Numbered from the stretch's first letter, positions 9,159-19,449 are shown. The stretch: DNA of 39,546 nucleotides from Sulfurimonas sp. (GCA_027038255.1 JALVXQ010000145.1:1-39546); one strand, 5' to 3'. Translations and numbers: made by a program. The notes: a model not told the origin generated them from the letters alone.

Positions 9159-10522
9159 AAAAGCTCTTTGTCTCTATCTTTTTACTTTATGCATTTGGGG
9201 CTTACGCAAAAAGTACTTTTTATGAAAAAGATATTTTACTTTTTTGTACACAGGAAAATCCTTTTTTTGCTACTATTGTCCTTAAAAAAGAGATTGTAAA
9301 GGCTCGAGAACTTTTTTATAAAGGTGCTTTTGATACACAGTTAAATGGTATTTATGAAAATAAAGAGTACCCTTTGAGTAATGCCTCATTTGAGAAAGTT
9401 GCTTTTATGCAACCACTTCATAATGGTGTCGAACTCTCTTTATTTTATAGAAAGGCACAAGGAACACAAGAGTACAATAATATCAAAACAGGGAAAGATG
9501 GAGAGTTACAAGCAACTCTTCTAGTTCCATTAAATAATCTTCTGTATAACACAGGAGAAAGAGATGTTAACTATGAGATAGCAAAACTACAAACAAAAAA
9601 AAGTAAAAAAGAGATTCAGCGATTACTTCAAGGATTTTACAAAGATCTTGCTGGGCTTTACTATACACTTTTATATCAAAAAGCCTCGCTTATAAATGAA
9701 GAAAATCTACTCAAAAAATCACAACAGCGTTTAAATTTTTTAGGTAAAGAGGTAGCTGCTGGGAAAAAAGCCTCTATAGAACTCATACAAAACAGACACC
9801 TTATTTTGCAACGTAAACAACGAGTTCTTGATGCACAAAGCAAATTTTTACAGATAAAAAATAGTTTTATTACTTATCTTGGTATGAGTGATGAATATTT
9901 TAACAAGCACTATACTCTTCCAAAGCTCTCTATTATGAGTTATTCTTATAAAGTTGATAGTTATTATATTGACAAGGCTTACCATATACGTGCAGATATA
10001 GAGGGGCTTGTATATCAAAGAAAGAGTCTGCAGCAACAACAAAGACTTAACAGCCTTTCAAAATACCCAAAAATAGACCTTAAAGCAAACACACTTTATG
10101 ATCTTGCCTATAAACAAGATGGATACAAACTCTCCGCTGAGTTGACCTTTACACTGCAGCGTAACAGTTATAAGTCGGAATATGAAAAATTACAAAAAAA
10201 GCTACTTTTAATCAACTCAAAACAAGGAAAACTTAAAGCAGAAATTTCCCTAAATATATCTAATGTCTTACAAAATATCTATTTTTTGCAAAAGAAAAAA
10301 GAACTTTATGAGGAAGAGATCGAACTCTCAAAAACATTAGAAATTGCTGAGAAAAAACGATATAAAGAGGGTGTTAGTAATCTTATTTTTGTAAATCAAC
10401 GTGAAATAGATGCTCTTGGTGCCAAACAAAAGCTTTTAGAAAATCAACTTCAAAGAGAGAAGATAAAACTACAGCTCCAGTATGAAACAGGAGCCATAAC
10501 TTTACAAACGAAGAGAAGGTGA
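9152..10522 (+). CDS. TolC-family outer-membrane efflux protein
   Basis: Signal peptide, long helical repeats with TolC-like pattern ('KERYKEGVSNLIFVNQREIDALGAKQKLLENQLQ'), overlaps hlyD-like gene. Confidence 0.82.
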   Translation: MVKKLFVSIFLLYAFGAYAKSTFYEKDILLFCTQENPFFATIVLKKEIVKARELFYKGAFDTQLNGIYENKEYPLSNASFEKVAFMQPLHNGVELSLFYRKAQGTQEYNNIKTGKDGELQATLLVPLNNLLYNTGERDVNYEIAKLQTKKSKKEIQRLLQGFYKDLAGLYYTLLYQKASLINEENLLKKSQQRLNFLGKEVAAGKKASIELIQNRHLILQRKQRVLDAQSKFLQIKNSFITYLGMSDEYFNKHYTLPKLSIMSYSYKVDSYYIDKAYHIRADIEGLVYQRKSLQQQQRLNSLSKYPKIDLKANTLYDLAYKQDGYKLSAELTFTLQRNSYKSEYEKLQKKLLLINSKQGKLKAEISLNISNVLQNIYFLQKKKELYEEEIELSKTLEIAEKKRYKEGVSNLIFVNQREIDALGAKQKLLENQLQREKIKLQLQYETGAITLQTKRR

Positions 10523-10533
10523 ACTTTAACCGC

Positions 10534-11409
10534 CTATTCCCACTTATAGAGTGACATTGGTGTTGTTGTGTCATTTGCCCACTCTCGCATAGATGCATCA
10601 TAGAGACGAATATTTGTAAAACCTAAAAGACGGTGGAGTACAAAAAAGTTCATAGAAGTTTCAAGCCCTCCTGTGCAGTACGTTATAGTTGCTTGGTTTG
10701 GATGAAGATTCATCCCTTTAATAAGCATTTTTTTGAGGAGTACGGTATCTTTGAAATAATCACCTTCAAAGCTATATCTCCAAAAATAACTTTTAGCTTT
10801 TGGTATATGTCCAGCCTTTGCTAATACAATCTGTTTTTGTGCGCCAAAGTAAAAGATAGTAGGTCTTGCATCAATGATATTGGATTTTCCAATAGAATTT
10901 TTAACAAATGTTAGATCAGCAAAAATACTTTTGTTCTTTTTTACTTCAAAGTTTCCTTCTTTTTTTGTACTATTATTAGTATAGTCTATTTCTCTATTCT
11001 GTTTACTCCATGCAATTATTCCTCCATTAAGCATAGAGGTGTTTTTAAAACCGTAGTACTCCATCGCCCACAGGACATATGAAACTTTCAAAATGTCTTT
11101 TGTGTCTGTATGATGTGAGTAAACAACCACATAAGAGTCTTTGGTAATGCCAAGTCTTTGAAACTCTTTAGTGATTGCATTGCTCTCTTTTACTAGTAAA
11201 AATTTTCCATGTTTCTCTCTCCAATGAGAGAGAGGAGAGTTGATACTTGTTGGAATATGCCCTTGCATATACACATCTTCATCAGATACATCAACAATAA
11301 CAAGGTTATGCTTTTTGTGAACAATCTCTTGGAGCTTTTGAGCACTTATAAGCGGCTCAGTTGCCAATAGCGATGCCATATAAAGGCACAATAGTAGTAT
11401 TTTTTTCAT
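10534..11409 (-). CDS. Secreted two-domain rhodanese-family sulfurtransferase
   Basis: Signal peptide; 'VIVDVSDEDVYMQGHIPTSINSPL' and 'NIIDARP...AGHIPKAKSYFW...TITYCTGGLETSMNFFVLHRLLGFTNIRLYDASMREWAND'. Confidence 0.85.
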   Translation of the reverse strand: MKKILLLCLYMASLLATEPLISAQKLQEIVHKKHNLVIVDVSDEDVYMQGHIPTSINSPLSHWREKHGKFLLVKESNAITKEFQRLGITKDSYVVVYSHHTDTKDILKVSYVLWAMEYYGFKNTSMLNGGIIAWSKQNREIDYTNNSTKKEGNFEVKKNKSIFADLTFVKNSIGKSNIIDARPTIFYFGAQKQIVLAKAGHIPKAKSYFWRYSFEGDYFKDTVLLKKMLIKGMNLHPNQATITYCTGGLETSMNFFVLHRLLGFTNIRLYDASMREWANDTTTPMSLYKWE

Positions 11410-11424
11410 TCTGTTTCCTTCTGT

Positions 11425-13581
11425 TTAGTTAAACTTGTCTAAATTCATCACTTTATGCCATACTGCAATAAAGTCATCTATAAACTGTTCTTGTTTATCA
11501 TCTTGGGCATAGTACTCTGCTTGTGCGCGCAGTTGAGAGTTTGAACCGAAAATGAGATCTGCACGTGTCGACTTGTATTTTACTTCACCACTACTGTATG
11601 ATTTTCCTTCAAAAAGAGTTGATGCTTCATCGAGCGGTTTCCATTCAATGTCCATATCTGTCAAATTTACAAAAAAGTCATTGCTTAGGGCATTGCTATT
11701 TTCTGTAAAAACTCCATATGAACTTGCACTATAATTAACACCAAGAACACGCATTCCAGCAACTAAAACACTCATCTCCGGAACACTCAGTGTCAACTGT
11801 TGAGCTTTATCGAGAAGGAGTTGTTCAGCAGGTATCTCACAATCAGCTTTTATGTAGTTTCTAAAAGCATCACCTAGTGGTTCTAGGTAGCTAAAACTAT
11901 GCACATCGGTCTGTTCTTGTGTTGTATCATCTCTCCACGGTGAAAAAGGCACAGTTTTGTTATAGCCTCCTTTTTTAATGGCTTCCTCAAGCGCAGTGTT
12001 TCCCGCTAAAATAATCATATCAGCTAAAGAGATAAAACTTTCATGATTTGAATTGAATTCTGTCTGAATTTTTGTGAGTTCTGGAAGAACTTTTTGTAAT
12101 TGTTGTGGTTCATTTACTTCCCAGTTTCTTTGAGGCTCAAGGGCAATTCTAGCGCCATTAGCACCACCTCTTTTGTCTGAGTTTCTAAATGTTGAAGCAG
12201 ATGACCATGCTGTATAGAGAAGTTCTGATGCACTCAAAGAGCTTTGCAAAATTTTTGTTTTAAGCTCTTGTATCTCTTTTTTATTTACAAGTTTATAGTT
12301 CACTTCAGGAACAGGGTCTTGCCAGAGAAAGTCATCTTTGGGTACCTCTGGCCCAAGGTAACGTGATTTTGGACCCATATCTCGATGGGTTAATTTAAAC
12401 CATGCTTTTGCAAAACTCTGAGCAAAGAGTTTTGGGTCTTCTAAAAAGGAGCGTGAAATTTTTTCAAATTCAGGGTCTACTCTTAAAGCTAAATCTGTTG
12501 TAAACATAATGGTAGGCTCTTTTTTGCCTGCAATGTGGGCATCGGGAGTTAGGTCTTCTTCTTGCGGATTAACAGCTACCCATTGCCATGCACCTGCAGG
12601 ACTCTTTTGCAGATTCCATTCGTACTTAAAAAGTATTTCTAGGTAACTGTTATCCCATCGCGTTGGTGTCGGTGTCCATGCACCTTCAAGTCCACTTGTA
12701 ATGGTATCTTCTGCTTTGCCTTTGCCATAACTATTTTTCCAACCAAATCCCTGTTCTTCAAATGGGGCGGCTTCAGGTTCAGGACCTACATATTTTTCAG
12801 GGCTAGCAGCACCATGAGCTTTTCCAAAGGTATGTCCACCGGCTATGAGAGCTATGGTTTCTGCATCACTCATTCCCATTCTTCGAAAACTCTCTCGAAT
12901 GTCCTGTGCGGCAGCCAAGGCATTGGGTTCACCGTTTGGACCTTCAGGGTTCACATAAATAAGTCCCATTTGCACAGCAGCTAATGGGTTCTCAAGCCCG
13001 TTCTCTTTTGTGTGACGTTTATCTTGAAGCCATTCATTTTCATTTCCCCAGTAAATATCTTCTTCACCTTCCCAGATATCTTCACGACCTCCACCAAAAC
13101 CATAGGTTTTAAACCCCATAGATTCCATGGCAACAGTGCCGGCTAGTATCATTAAGTCTGCCCAAGATATTTTAGTGCCATATTCCTTTTTTACGGGCCA
13201 CAAGAGACGACGGGCTTTATCAAGATTCACATTGTCCGGCCAACTGTTTAGTGGAGCGAAGCGTTGATTTCCTGTTGAAGCACCACCTCGTCCATCTGTT
13301 ATGCGGTAAGTACCGGCACTATGCCATGCCATTCGGATAAAGAAAGGGCCATAGTGCCCATAGTCCGCCGGCCACCACGCGACTGAATGTGTCATCAACT
13401 GCTCAAGATCTTTTTTTAGTTGAGCAAAATCAAGTTTTGCAAATGCTTCTTTATAAGATTCATCACTGTGTGTTGGTTTAAGTGTTGGAGGGTTTTGCGT
13501 GAGGATTTTAAGATTTAATTGATTTGGCCACCATTTGGCCACTTCATTTTCACCTAGAAGAGTGTGTTTATATGTTTTCAT
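11425..13581 (-). CDS. katG: Catalase-peroxidase
   Basis: Full-length KatG: '[15 protein letters not shown]'-type motif ([24 protein letters not shown]), '[15 protein letters not shown]', C-terminal domain. Confidence 0.98.
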   Translation of the reverse strand: MKTYKHTLLGENEVAKWWPNQLNLKILTQNPPTLKPTHSDESYKEAFAKLDFAQLKKDLEQLMTHSVAWWPADYGHYGPFFIRMAWHSAGTYRITDGRGGASTGNQRFAPLNSWPDNVNLDKARRLLWPVKKEYGTKISWADLMILAGTVAMESMGFKTYGFGGGREDIWEGEEDIYWGNENEWLQDKRHTKENGLENPLAAVQMGLIYVNPEGPNGEPNALAAAQDIRESFRRMGMSDAETIALIAGGHTFGKAHGAASPEKYVGPEPEAAPFEEQGFGWKNSYGKGKAEDTITSGLEGAWTPTPTRWDNSYLEILFKYEWNLQKSPAGAWQWVAVNPQEEDLTPDAHIAGKKEPTIMFTTDLALRVDPEFEKISRSFLEDPKLFAQSFAKAWFKLTHRDMGPKSRYLGPEVPKDDFLWQDPVPEVNYKLVNKKEIQELKTKILQSSLSASELLYTAWSSASTFRNSDKRGGANGARIALEPQRNWEVNEPQQLQKVLPELTKIQTEFNSNHESFISLADMIILAGNTALEEAIKKGGYNKTVPFSPWRDDTTQEQTDVHSFSYLEPLGDAFRNYIKADCEIPAEQLLLDKAQQLTLSVPEMSVLVAGMRVLGVNYSASSYGVFTENSNALSNDFFVNLTDMDIEWKPLDEASTLFEGKSYSSGEVKYKSTRADLIFGSNSQLRAQAEYYAQDDKQEQFIDDFIAVWHKVMNLDKFN

Positions 13582-13595
13582 TGTAGGTCCTTTAT

Positions 13596-13625
13596 AGAAA
13601 TATTTTACTTATGGAAAATATTTCT
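13596..13625. promoter_or_regulatory. Perfect 11-bp inverted repeat in the katG 5' region
   Basis: AGAAATATTTT (13596-13606) / AAAATATTTCT (13615-13625), 8-nt spacer, 15 nt upstream of the katG start. Confidence 0.6.
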
Positions 13626-13655
13626 CTTCTAGTAGTATTCCAGAAACTAGCTTAA

Positions 13656-13669
13656 ATAATAATTATTAT
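13656..13669. promoter_or_regulatory. Candidate PerR/Fur-type operator upstream of katG
   Basis: Perfect 14-bp palindrome ATAATAATTATTAT; minus strand GATAATAATTATTATT resembles Fur/PerR boxes. Confidence 0.45.
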
Positions 13670-13757
13670 CCTTTATTTATAATGTAGGAGGGAAAGGGTT
13701 TTAAGAAAATATCGGCAACTCTATGTTACAATTATTTATCATAAGTGAGGGGTCTTT

Positions 13758-15295
13758 ATGAAGCTGCCAAAGATTTCCATCAGTACAAATATTACAGCTG
13801 CATTTGGTCTGTTTTTTATACTTTTTGCTTCTCTTTTTATATATTTATCCAATTATTATTCCTAAATATGTTTGAGATGCTTGCTTTAAAAAGGATAGAT
13901 AAAAAAAATAGATTTTTTCATGCACCAAAAAATACACAATACATAGCAGCAATTACTTCTCAAAGTAGAAAAGAAGGAGTGATGCATCTTTTCTTTTTTG
14001 ATAAAAATGATAAGTTGATTGATAAAGGAATGAAGTTTACGCATTTTAATCCAAAGATTCAAACATGGTATAAAAAAGCAAAAAAAAGTAATAAGATGAT
14101 ATTTACAGCACCCTATTTACTGGATCATCCTAAAAAAATTGGTGTGACCTTTGCCAAAAAAATGGGGCAGAATGTTTTTGGTGTTGACATGATGTTGCAA
14201 AATTTTGACAGCTATCTTGCTTCACTTGCATCAGATAAAATCCAAATGCTGCTTTACAGTCAAAAAGCAGATATGATTTATGCTAGTTCTATAAAGATGA
14301 ATTTGAAAAAACCTTCAAAAGAGTTACGTGAGGTTTTGAAGCAAAAAGAGTTCGATGAACTCTCAGAGTCACAATACGAGATGGCACATGAAATACGGGC
14401 TTATCAAAAATCTCAAGAGGAGCTTTTAAACTCCATTATTCAACTCATCGCCGAAGCTATTGATGTAAAATCTCTCTATACGGGTGAACACTGTAAGCGG
14501 GTACCGGAGATTGCTAAAATGCTTCTAGACAGAGCCAATGAAGACGAGACAATATTTAAAGATTTTCACTTTGAGGGTGCAGATAACTACAGAGCCTTTG
14601 AGATAGGCTCTTGGCTGCATGACTGTGGGAAGCTCACGACTCTGGAATATGTGATGGACAAGTCTACAAAACTTGAAACTATCTATAATCGTATTCATGA
14701 GATTCGGACTCGTTTTGAAGTACTGCTGCGTGATGCCAAGATTCATGAGTACGAAGTGCTTTTAGCAGGTGGGGAGAGAGAAAAAGCAAATGTAGCCTAT
14801 GAAGCGACAAAAAAAGAGCTAATGGAAGAGTTTACTCTTGTTGCTAAGCTAAACATAGGCAGTGAATTTATGGATGCAGCAGAGAAAGAGCAGATAGAAA
14901 AAATTGCTTCGCGAGAGTGGGTAAGAAATTTTGACTATGAAGCTTATAAGCAAGAGGGCTTCAAACTTGAAGTGCCAGAGTATCAGTACAATCTTGGTGA
15001 AGTCTATAATCTTTGTATAGAGAGAGGCACGCTCAATGCAGAGGAGCGTTATAAAATTCAGGAGCATGTCATCATGACTATCAAGATGCTTGAGCAGATT
15101 CCTTTTCCAAAAGAGCTTCAAAATGTTCCAAAATATGCCGGAACTCATCATGAGACACTGATTGGTACGGGCTATCCTCGTAAACTCACAAAAGAGGAGT
15201 TGAGTATTCCAGAGCGTATTATGGCTGTTGCGGACATTTTTGAAGCACTTACAGCTTCAGACAGAGTAGAAAAATTAATAGAGGAGATTTCATGA
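13758..15295 (+). pseudogene. HD-GYP domain protein (c-di-GMP phosphodiesterase family), apparently frameshifted at the N-terminus and short at the C-terminus
   Basis: 'LHDCGKL' and 'THHETLIGTGYPRKL...SIPERIMAVADIFEALTASDR'; a TM leader with good RBS (ATG 13758, MKLPKISISTNITAAFGLFFILFASLFIYLSNYYS*) lies in a different frame from the HD-GYP ORF (13745..15295). Confidence 0.6.
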
Positions 15296-16068
15296 GTAGT
15301 TTTAATGATGAACTGCATGCCATGACGCTTAGTGAGGATGGCTCATATACAGCATACTCAAAAGAGTATGATGAGCATTACCACTCTACAAAAGATGGCG
15401 CACTGAACGAATCACTGCTCAAGCATATCATTCCGGCATTTGAGCATGTACAAGAACGTGATGAAGTGAGTATACTCGATATCTGCTACGGGTTAGGGTT
15501 TAACACTTTAGCGACGATTCTCTACTATAAAGAGCATGCTCCACAAAAAAAAGTGCGTATCTATTCACCCGAACTCGATGCCTCTTTGGTGAAATCGCTG
15601 ACGAATTTCACCTATCCAAAAGCGTTCGAGCCTTTGCGTGAGATAATCAATGCAATCAGTGAAACAGGAGTCTATGAAGATGATAAATTATATATAGAAG
15701 TTTTTTTAGGAGATGCTCGGGAGTATGTGAAAAAATTCAAGGGTACTTTTGATATAGTCTATCAGGATGCTTTCTCCCCTAGTACGAATCCCATTCTCTG
15801 GACAAAAGAGTATTTTAGTGACATTGCAAATGCAATGAAAAAAGAGGGAATACTTACCACCTACTCAACTGCATTGAAGACCCGTTTAGCTCTCTATGAG
15901 AACGGCTTTTTTGTGCACTTAAATAAGGGAGAGAACTTTCGAAATGCTACCCTTGCTTCCCTCACGCAGCTTCAAGTGTATGAACTCGTTGATATGGAGC
16001 ATAAGATTGCCTGCAATCCTGATGCAAAACCGTTGAGCGATGATGATCTAGGCGTTGATTACCGCTAA
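15292..16068 (+). CDS. MnmC/MnmD-like tRNA 5-methylaminomethyl-2-thiouridine methyltransferase
   Basis: 'ILDICYGLGFNTLAT' SAM motif and 'FDIVYQDAFSPSTNPILWTKEYFSDIA' typical of the MnmC methyltransferase domain. Confidence 0.85.
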   Translation: MSSFNDELHAMTLSEDGSYTAYSKEYDEHYHSTKDGALNESLLKHIIPAFEHVQERDEVSILDICYGLGFNTLATILYYKEHAPQKKVRIYSPELDASLVKSLTNFTYPKAFEPLREIINAISETGVYEDDKLYIEVFLGDAREYVKKFKGTFDIVYQDAFSPSTNPILWTKEYFSDIANAMKKEGILTTYSTALKTRLALYENGFFVHLNKGENFRNATLASLTQLQVYELVDMEHKIACNPDAKPLSDDDLGVDYR

Positions 16069-17826
16069 AAACTCTTCACCGAACTGCTCATACTTTTTCA
16101 TCCCAACCCCATTTACTTCGAGCATCTCCTCTTTGTTCGTCGGCATGTCATTTGCTAGATGTTTGAGTGTTTTGTCACTGAAGATGATGTAGGCCGGAAC
16201 ACCCATTTCACTTGCAAGTTCAGTTCGTTTCTCACGCAGCTTCTCAAAAAGTTCTCTGTCAAAGTCAAACTCTTCAACCTGCCGTACAGCTTTTGCTTTT
16301 TTATCGACTTGAAGACGTGAAGATTTAATATCTACAAGTTTTTGAGATTTGAGAATTTCTATGGCATCTTGCGTGAGCTTGAGTGCTTTGAAATCTCCCA
16401 TTAAAATGATCTTAAGTTCAAGCAAGCGCTCGATGATGACAAACCACTCTTTTTTACTCAGATGTCCGCCAATATCATAAACGGAGAGTTTGTCTGCATC
16501 ATTTGCTAAAAGCTTTTGCTCCCGTGAACCTCGTAAGATATCGATGATGTAGTTCTTTCCAAAATTTTGCCCTGTTTTGTAGATGGTACTGAGCAGCATC
16601 TGTGCTTCTTTGGTGATGTCTTGACGTTTGTCATCGGCACTCAGGCAGTTGTCACATCTGTTTTGGCAGGCTTCAATATTATCATGAAAATAGTCCGCTA
16701 TCTGTTTGTGAAAACATATCTCACCTGTTGCATATTTGTAGATGCTGTCTATTTTAGTATCAAGGTGATTTTTGTATACTTCATCACTGATATCTGTTAA
16801 AAATCTTTTATGTTGGGCGATATCACCGGCATTGAAAAGCAGCAGGGCTTCGCTCTCTTCACCGTCACGTCCAGCTCGTCCTATCTCTTGGTAATAGTTC
16901 TCCAGAGATTTTGGCAGGCTCATGTGCACGACAAAACGGATGTCACTTTTGTCTATGCCCATTCCAAAGGCGATGGTAGCTACCATGATGTCAACCTTGT
17001 CATTGACAAAGATGCGAAAATTTTGTTCTCTTGTGTGCTGAGGCATACCTGCGTGATAGGCAAGGGATTTGTGTCCGCTTTGGTTTAAAAAAGTACTGAG
17101 CTCTTCAGCTTTCTTGCGTGAGCTGACATAGATGATACCACTCTCATCCTGATGGCGCAGCAAAAAGTTTTTCAGTTGTGCCTGTCCATTGCCAATGCGT
17201 CTCTCTGCAGAGATAAAGATATTTTTACGAAAAACACTCCCTTTGAGAAGCAGAGGATTCTCAAGTCGTAGCTCACGCAGGATGTCATCGGTGACATTGT
17301 CTGTTGAGGTTGCTGTAAAAGCGGCGATGCTTTTGTCAGCAAAGTTTTGTTTGAGCTTTCCAAGCAGGCGATAATCATTCCGAAACTCATGCCCCCACTG
17401 GCTGATACAGTGCGCCTCATCAATGACAAAAAAGTTGACCGGCAGGTTTTGCAGTATCTCAATAGTGTTGTTGGAGTTTAAGCGTTCGGGTGAGAGGTAG
17501 AGAAATTTTAGTTCTCCGTTGTGTGCCTGCGTGAGGATATCATCTACTTCCTGATACGTTTGCGCAGAACTTATCATGGCAGCAGGAATCTTCTGTGCAA
17601 GGAGTGCAGCGACCTGATCTTGCATCAGCGCAATAAGTGGAGAAATAACAATTGTTATGCCATCCATCATCATTGTCGGCAGTTGAAAAACAAGAGATTT
17701 CCCGCCGCCGGTTGGGAGTATCATAAGAAGATCCTCTCCCCGCAAAATAGCATCAACACCCTCTTCTTGTAAAGAGCGAAAACTGTTATGACCGAAAATG
17801 TCTTTTAAAACTTGATTTTTTATGAT
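16048..17826 (-). CDS. recQ: ATP-dependent DNA helicase RecQ
   Basis: 'LPTGGGKSLVFQLP', 'DEAHCISQWGHEFRNDY', HRDC-like C-terminus; conserved N-terminus 'KNQVLKDIFGHNSFRSLQEEGVDAIL' extends upstream of the track's TTG start (17745). Confidence 0.93.
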   Translation of the reverse strand: MIKNQVLKDIFGHNSFRSLQEEGVDAILRGEDLLMILPTGGGKSLVFQLPTMMMDGITIVISPLIALMQDQVAALLAQKIPAAMISSAQTYQEVDDILTQAHNGELKFLYLSPERLNSNNTIEILQNLPVNFFVIDEAHCISQWGHEFRNDYRLLGKLKQNFADKSIAAFTATSTDNVTDDILRELRLENPLLLKGSVFRKNIFISAERRIGNGQAQLKNFLLRHQDESGIIYVSSRKKAEELSTFLNQSGHKSLAYHAGMPQHTREQNFRIFVNDKVDIMVATIAFGMGIDKSDIRFVVHMSLPKSLENYYQEIGRAGRDGEESEALLLFNAGDIAQHKRFLTDISDEVYKNHLDTKIDSIYKYATGEICFHKQIADYFHDNIEACQNRCDNCLSADDKRQDITKEAQMLLSTIYKTGQNFGKNYIIDILRGSREQKLLANDADKLSVYDIGGHLSKKEWFVIIERLLELKIILMGDFKALKLTQDAIEILKSQKLVDIKSSRLQVDKKAKAVRQVEEFDFDRELFEKLREKRTELASEMGVPAYIIFSDKTLKHLANDMPTNKEEMLEVNGVGMKKYEQFGEEFLAVINA

Positions 17827-17832
17827 TTTTGC

Positions 17833-18453
17833 CTAAAAAGAAGCAGAGATGGCATCGACTTCATTCCATGAAAGAGCATCTTTTGTATCTGTTTGGTGTT
17901 TGAGAATGTGTGCGATGTAGCGGGCGAACATATCTGTCTCTACATTGACACGGGAGCCTTTTTTGTAGTTCTTAAAAAGTGTCTCTTTCATCGTGTAGGG
18001 AATGATGGTAAGACGAAAACTTGTATCACTTACATCATTAACCGTTAGGCTCACGCCATCAATGGTAATTGAGCCTTTTGGCACGATGTAGGGGATGAAT
18101 TGTTTCTCTACTTTTATAAAAACATCATAAGAGTTACCACTGTTTTTTATCGCCTCCACTTCACCGACAGTGTCAACATGCCCTTGGACGATGTGCCCCT
18201 CAAATCTATCGCCCATAACCATAGCCGGCTCGATGTGAACTTCATTTTTGTAGTTCTCTATGGCAAGCAATTTTTGAGACTCGGGAGAGAGTTCTACACT
18301 AAAGCCGTCGTGATTGACTTCGATAACTGTCAGACATGCACCGTTAATAGCGATGGAATCGCCTAAAGCGGCTTTATACTGTGATTTGATAGTGAGCTTT
18401 GAGCCGATAAAACTTTTGACAGTAGCTACTTCTCGTATGAGTCCTGTGAACAA
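17833..18453 (-). CDS. ribE: Riboflavin synthase, alpha subunit
   Basis: 'MFTGLIREVATV', duplicated lumazine-binding motifs, 'GHIVQGHVDTVGEV', 'SITIDGVSLTVNDV'. Confidence 0.95.
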   Translation of the reverse strand: MFTGLIREVATVKSFIGSKLTIKSQYKAALGDSIAINGACLTVIEVNHDGFSVELSPESQKLLAIENYKNEVHIEPAMVMGDRFEGHIVQGHVDTVGEVEAIKNSGNSYDVFIKVEKQFIPYIVPKGSITIDGVSLTVNDVSDTSFRLTIIPYTMKETLFKNYKKGSRVNVETDMFARYIAHILKHQTDTKDALSWNEVDAISASF

Positions 18454-18479
18454 GTGTTTCCTTTGTTTTTATAAGTATC

Positions 18480-19166
18480 TTAAAAGACTATTTTACCATC
18501 TTCTTGAAGGTCGCGGATGATTTTTTTCGCTTTTTCGTGTCCGGCATAAGCAGCTTTACGACATAAATCAAGCGCTTTGTCATTGTCTGTTTCACAGCCT
18601 ACACCCTGATCATACAGGAGTCCGAGATTGTACAGACCTTCGGGTACGCCTGCCTCTGCTGCGCGCGAGAAACAGATAAAACATTTCGCATCATCCTGTG
18701 CAACACCATGCCCCTCTTTATAGAGTGTTCCAAGGTTGTTAAAAGCTGCTGCGTGACCACGTTTTGCCGCCTCTTCATACCAAAATGCCGCTTCTGAATA
18801 ATTTTGCATACAGCCAAGTCCACGCTCAAGCATCAGGCCGACTTCGTACTGTGCCGGCGGTACTTCGCGGACAGCTGCTTCCATGTGGAGTTCATGCGCT
18901 TTAAACATATCATGCTCTACGCCGCCCATTCCGTTTTCATATAAAATCGCAAGATTAAAAAGGGCATAAGGCTGTTTTGCTTCAGCCGCTTTTGTATAGA
19001 GTTCGAGTGTTTTTGCTTCATCAACTTCACAGCCTTGGCCCATCTGGTGCATGTAACCAAGTGAGGTCATCGCATCCACATTACCCTTTTGTGCTAATTT
19101 GGAGTAGAGCTCATAAGCCTTTTCATAATTCTGTGCATTGTATGCTGCATTTGCTTCTTGTATCAT
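18480..19166 (-). CDS. Sel1-like (TPR-like) repeat protein
   Basis: Repeated 'A...LG.LY..G.GV..D...A..WY..AA..G' units. Confidence 0.9.
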   Translation of the reverse strand: MIQEANAAYNAQNYEKAYELYSKLAQKGNVDAMTSLGYMHQMGQGCEVDEAKTLELYTKAAEAKQPYALFNLAILYENGMGGVEHDMFKAHELHMEAAVREVPPAQYEVGLMLERGLGCMQNYSEAAFWYEEAAKRGHAAAFNNLGTLYKEGHGVAQDDAKCFICFSRAAEAGVPEGLYNLGLLYDQGVGCETDNDKALDLCRKAAYAGHEKAKKIIRDLQEDGKIVF

Positions 19167-19369
19167 TTTTCCTCGTTCTCTGTTCTAATGTTTTGTCGAA
19201 AAACTGTTTGATTGCCTTTTGCGGCAGCCTTTGCTTTTCGTATTTTTTCTAGTAAATTTTCTTTTGTACTTAAGTGCTCGTCTCGGATTTTATGCTCATC
19301 ACTGCCGTCAACGGCTGCATCGTAAACAAGCATCTCGGGAACATAATCTTTGAATAACTCTTTGCCCAA
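19163..19369 (-). CDS. Small conserved hypothetical protein (68 aa)
   Basis: Overlaps the Sel1 gene start by 4 nt (ATGA), same strand, charged sequence. Confidence 0.55.
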   Translation of the reverse strand: MGKELFKDYVPEMLVYDAAVDGSDEHKIRDEHLSTKENLLEKIRKAKAAAKGNQTVFRQNIRTENEEK

Positions 19370-19449
19370 CTTAAAAACCTCAATTAATTTACTTTATATT
19401 ATGCAAATGATACTGAAAAATGATAAAATTCGCATTAAGATAATAGAAG

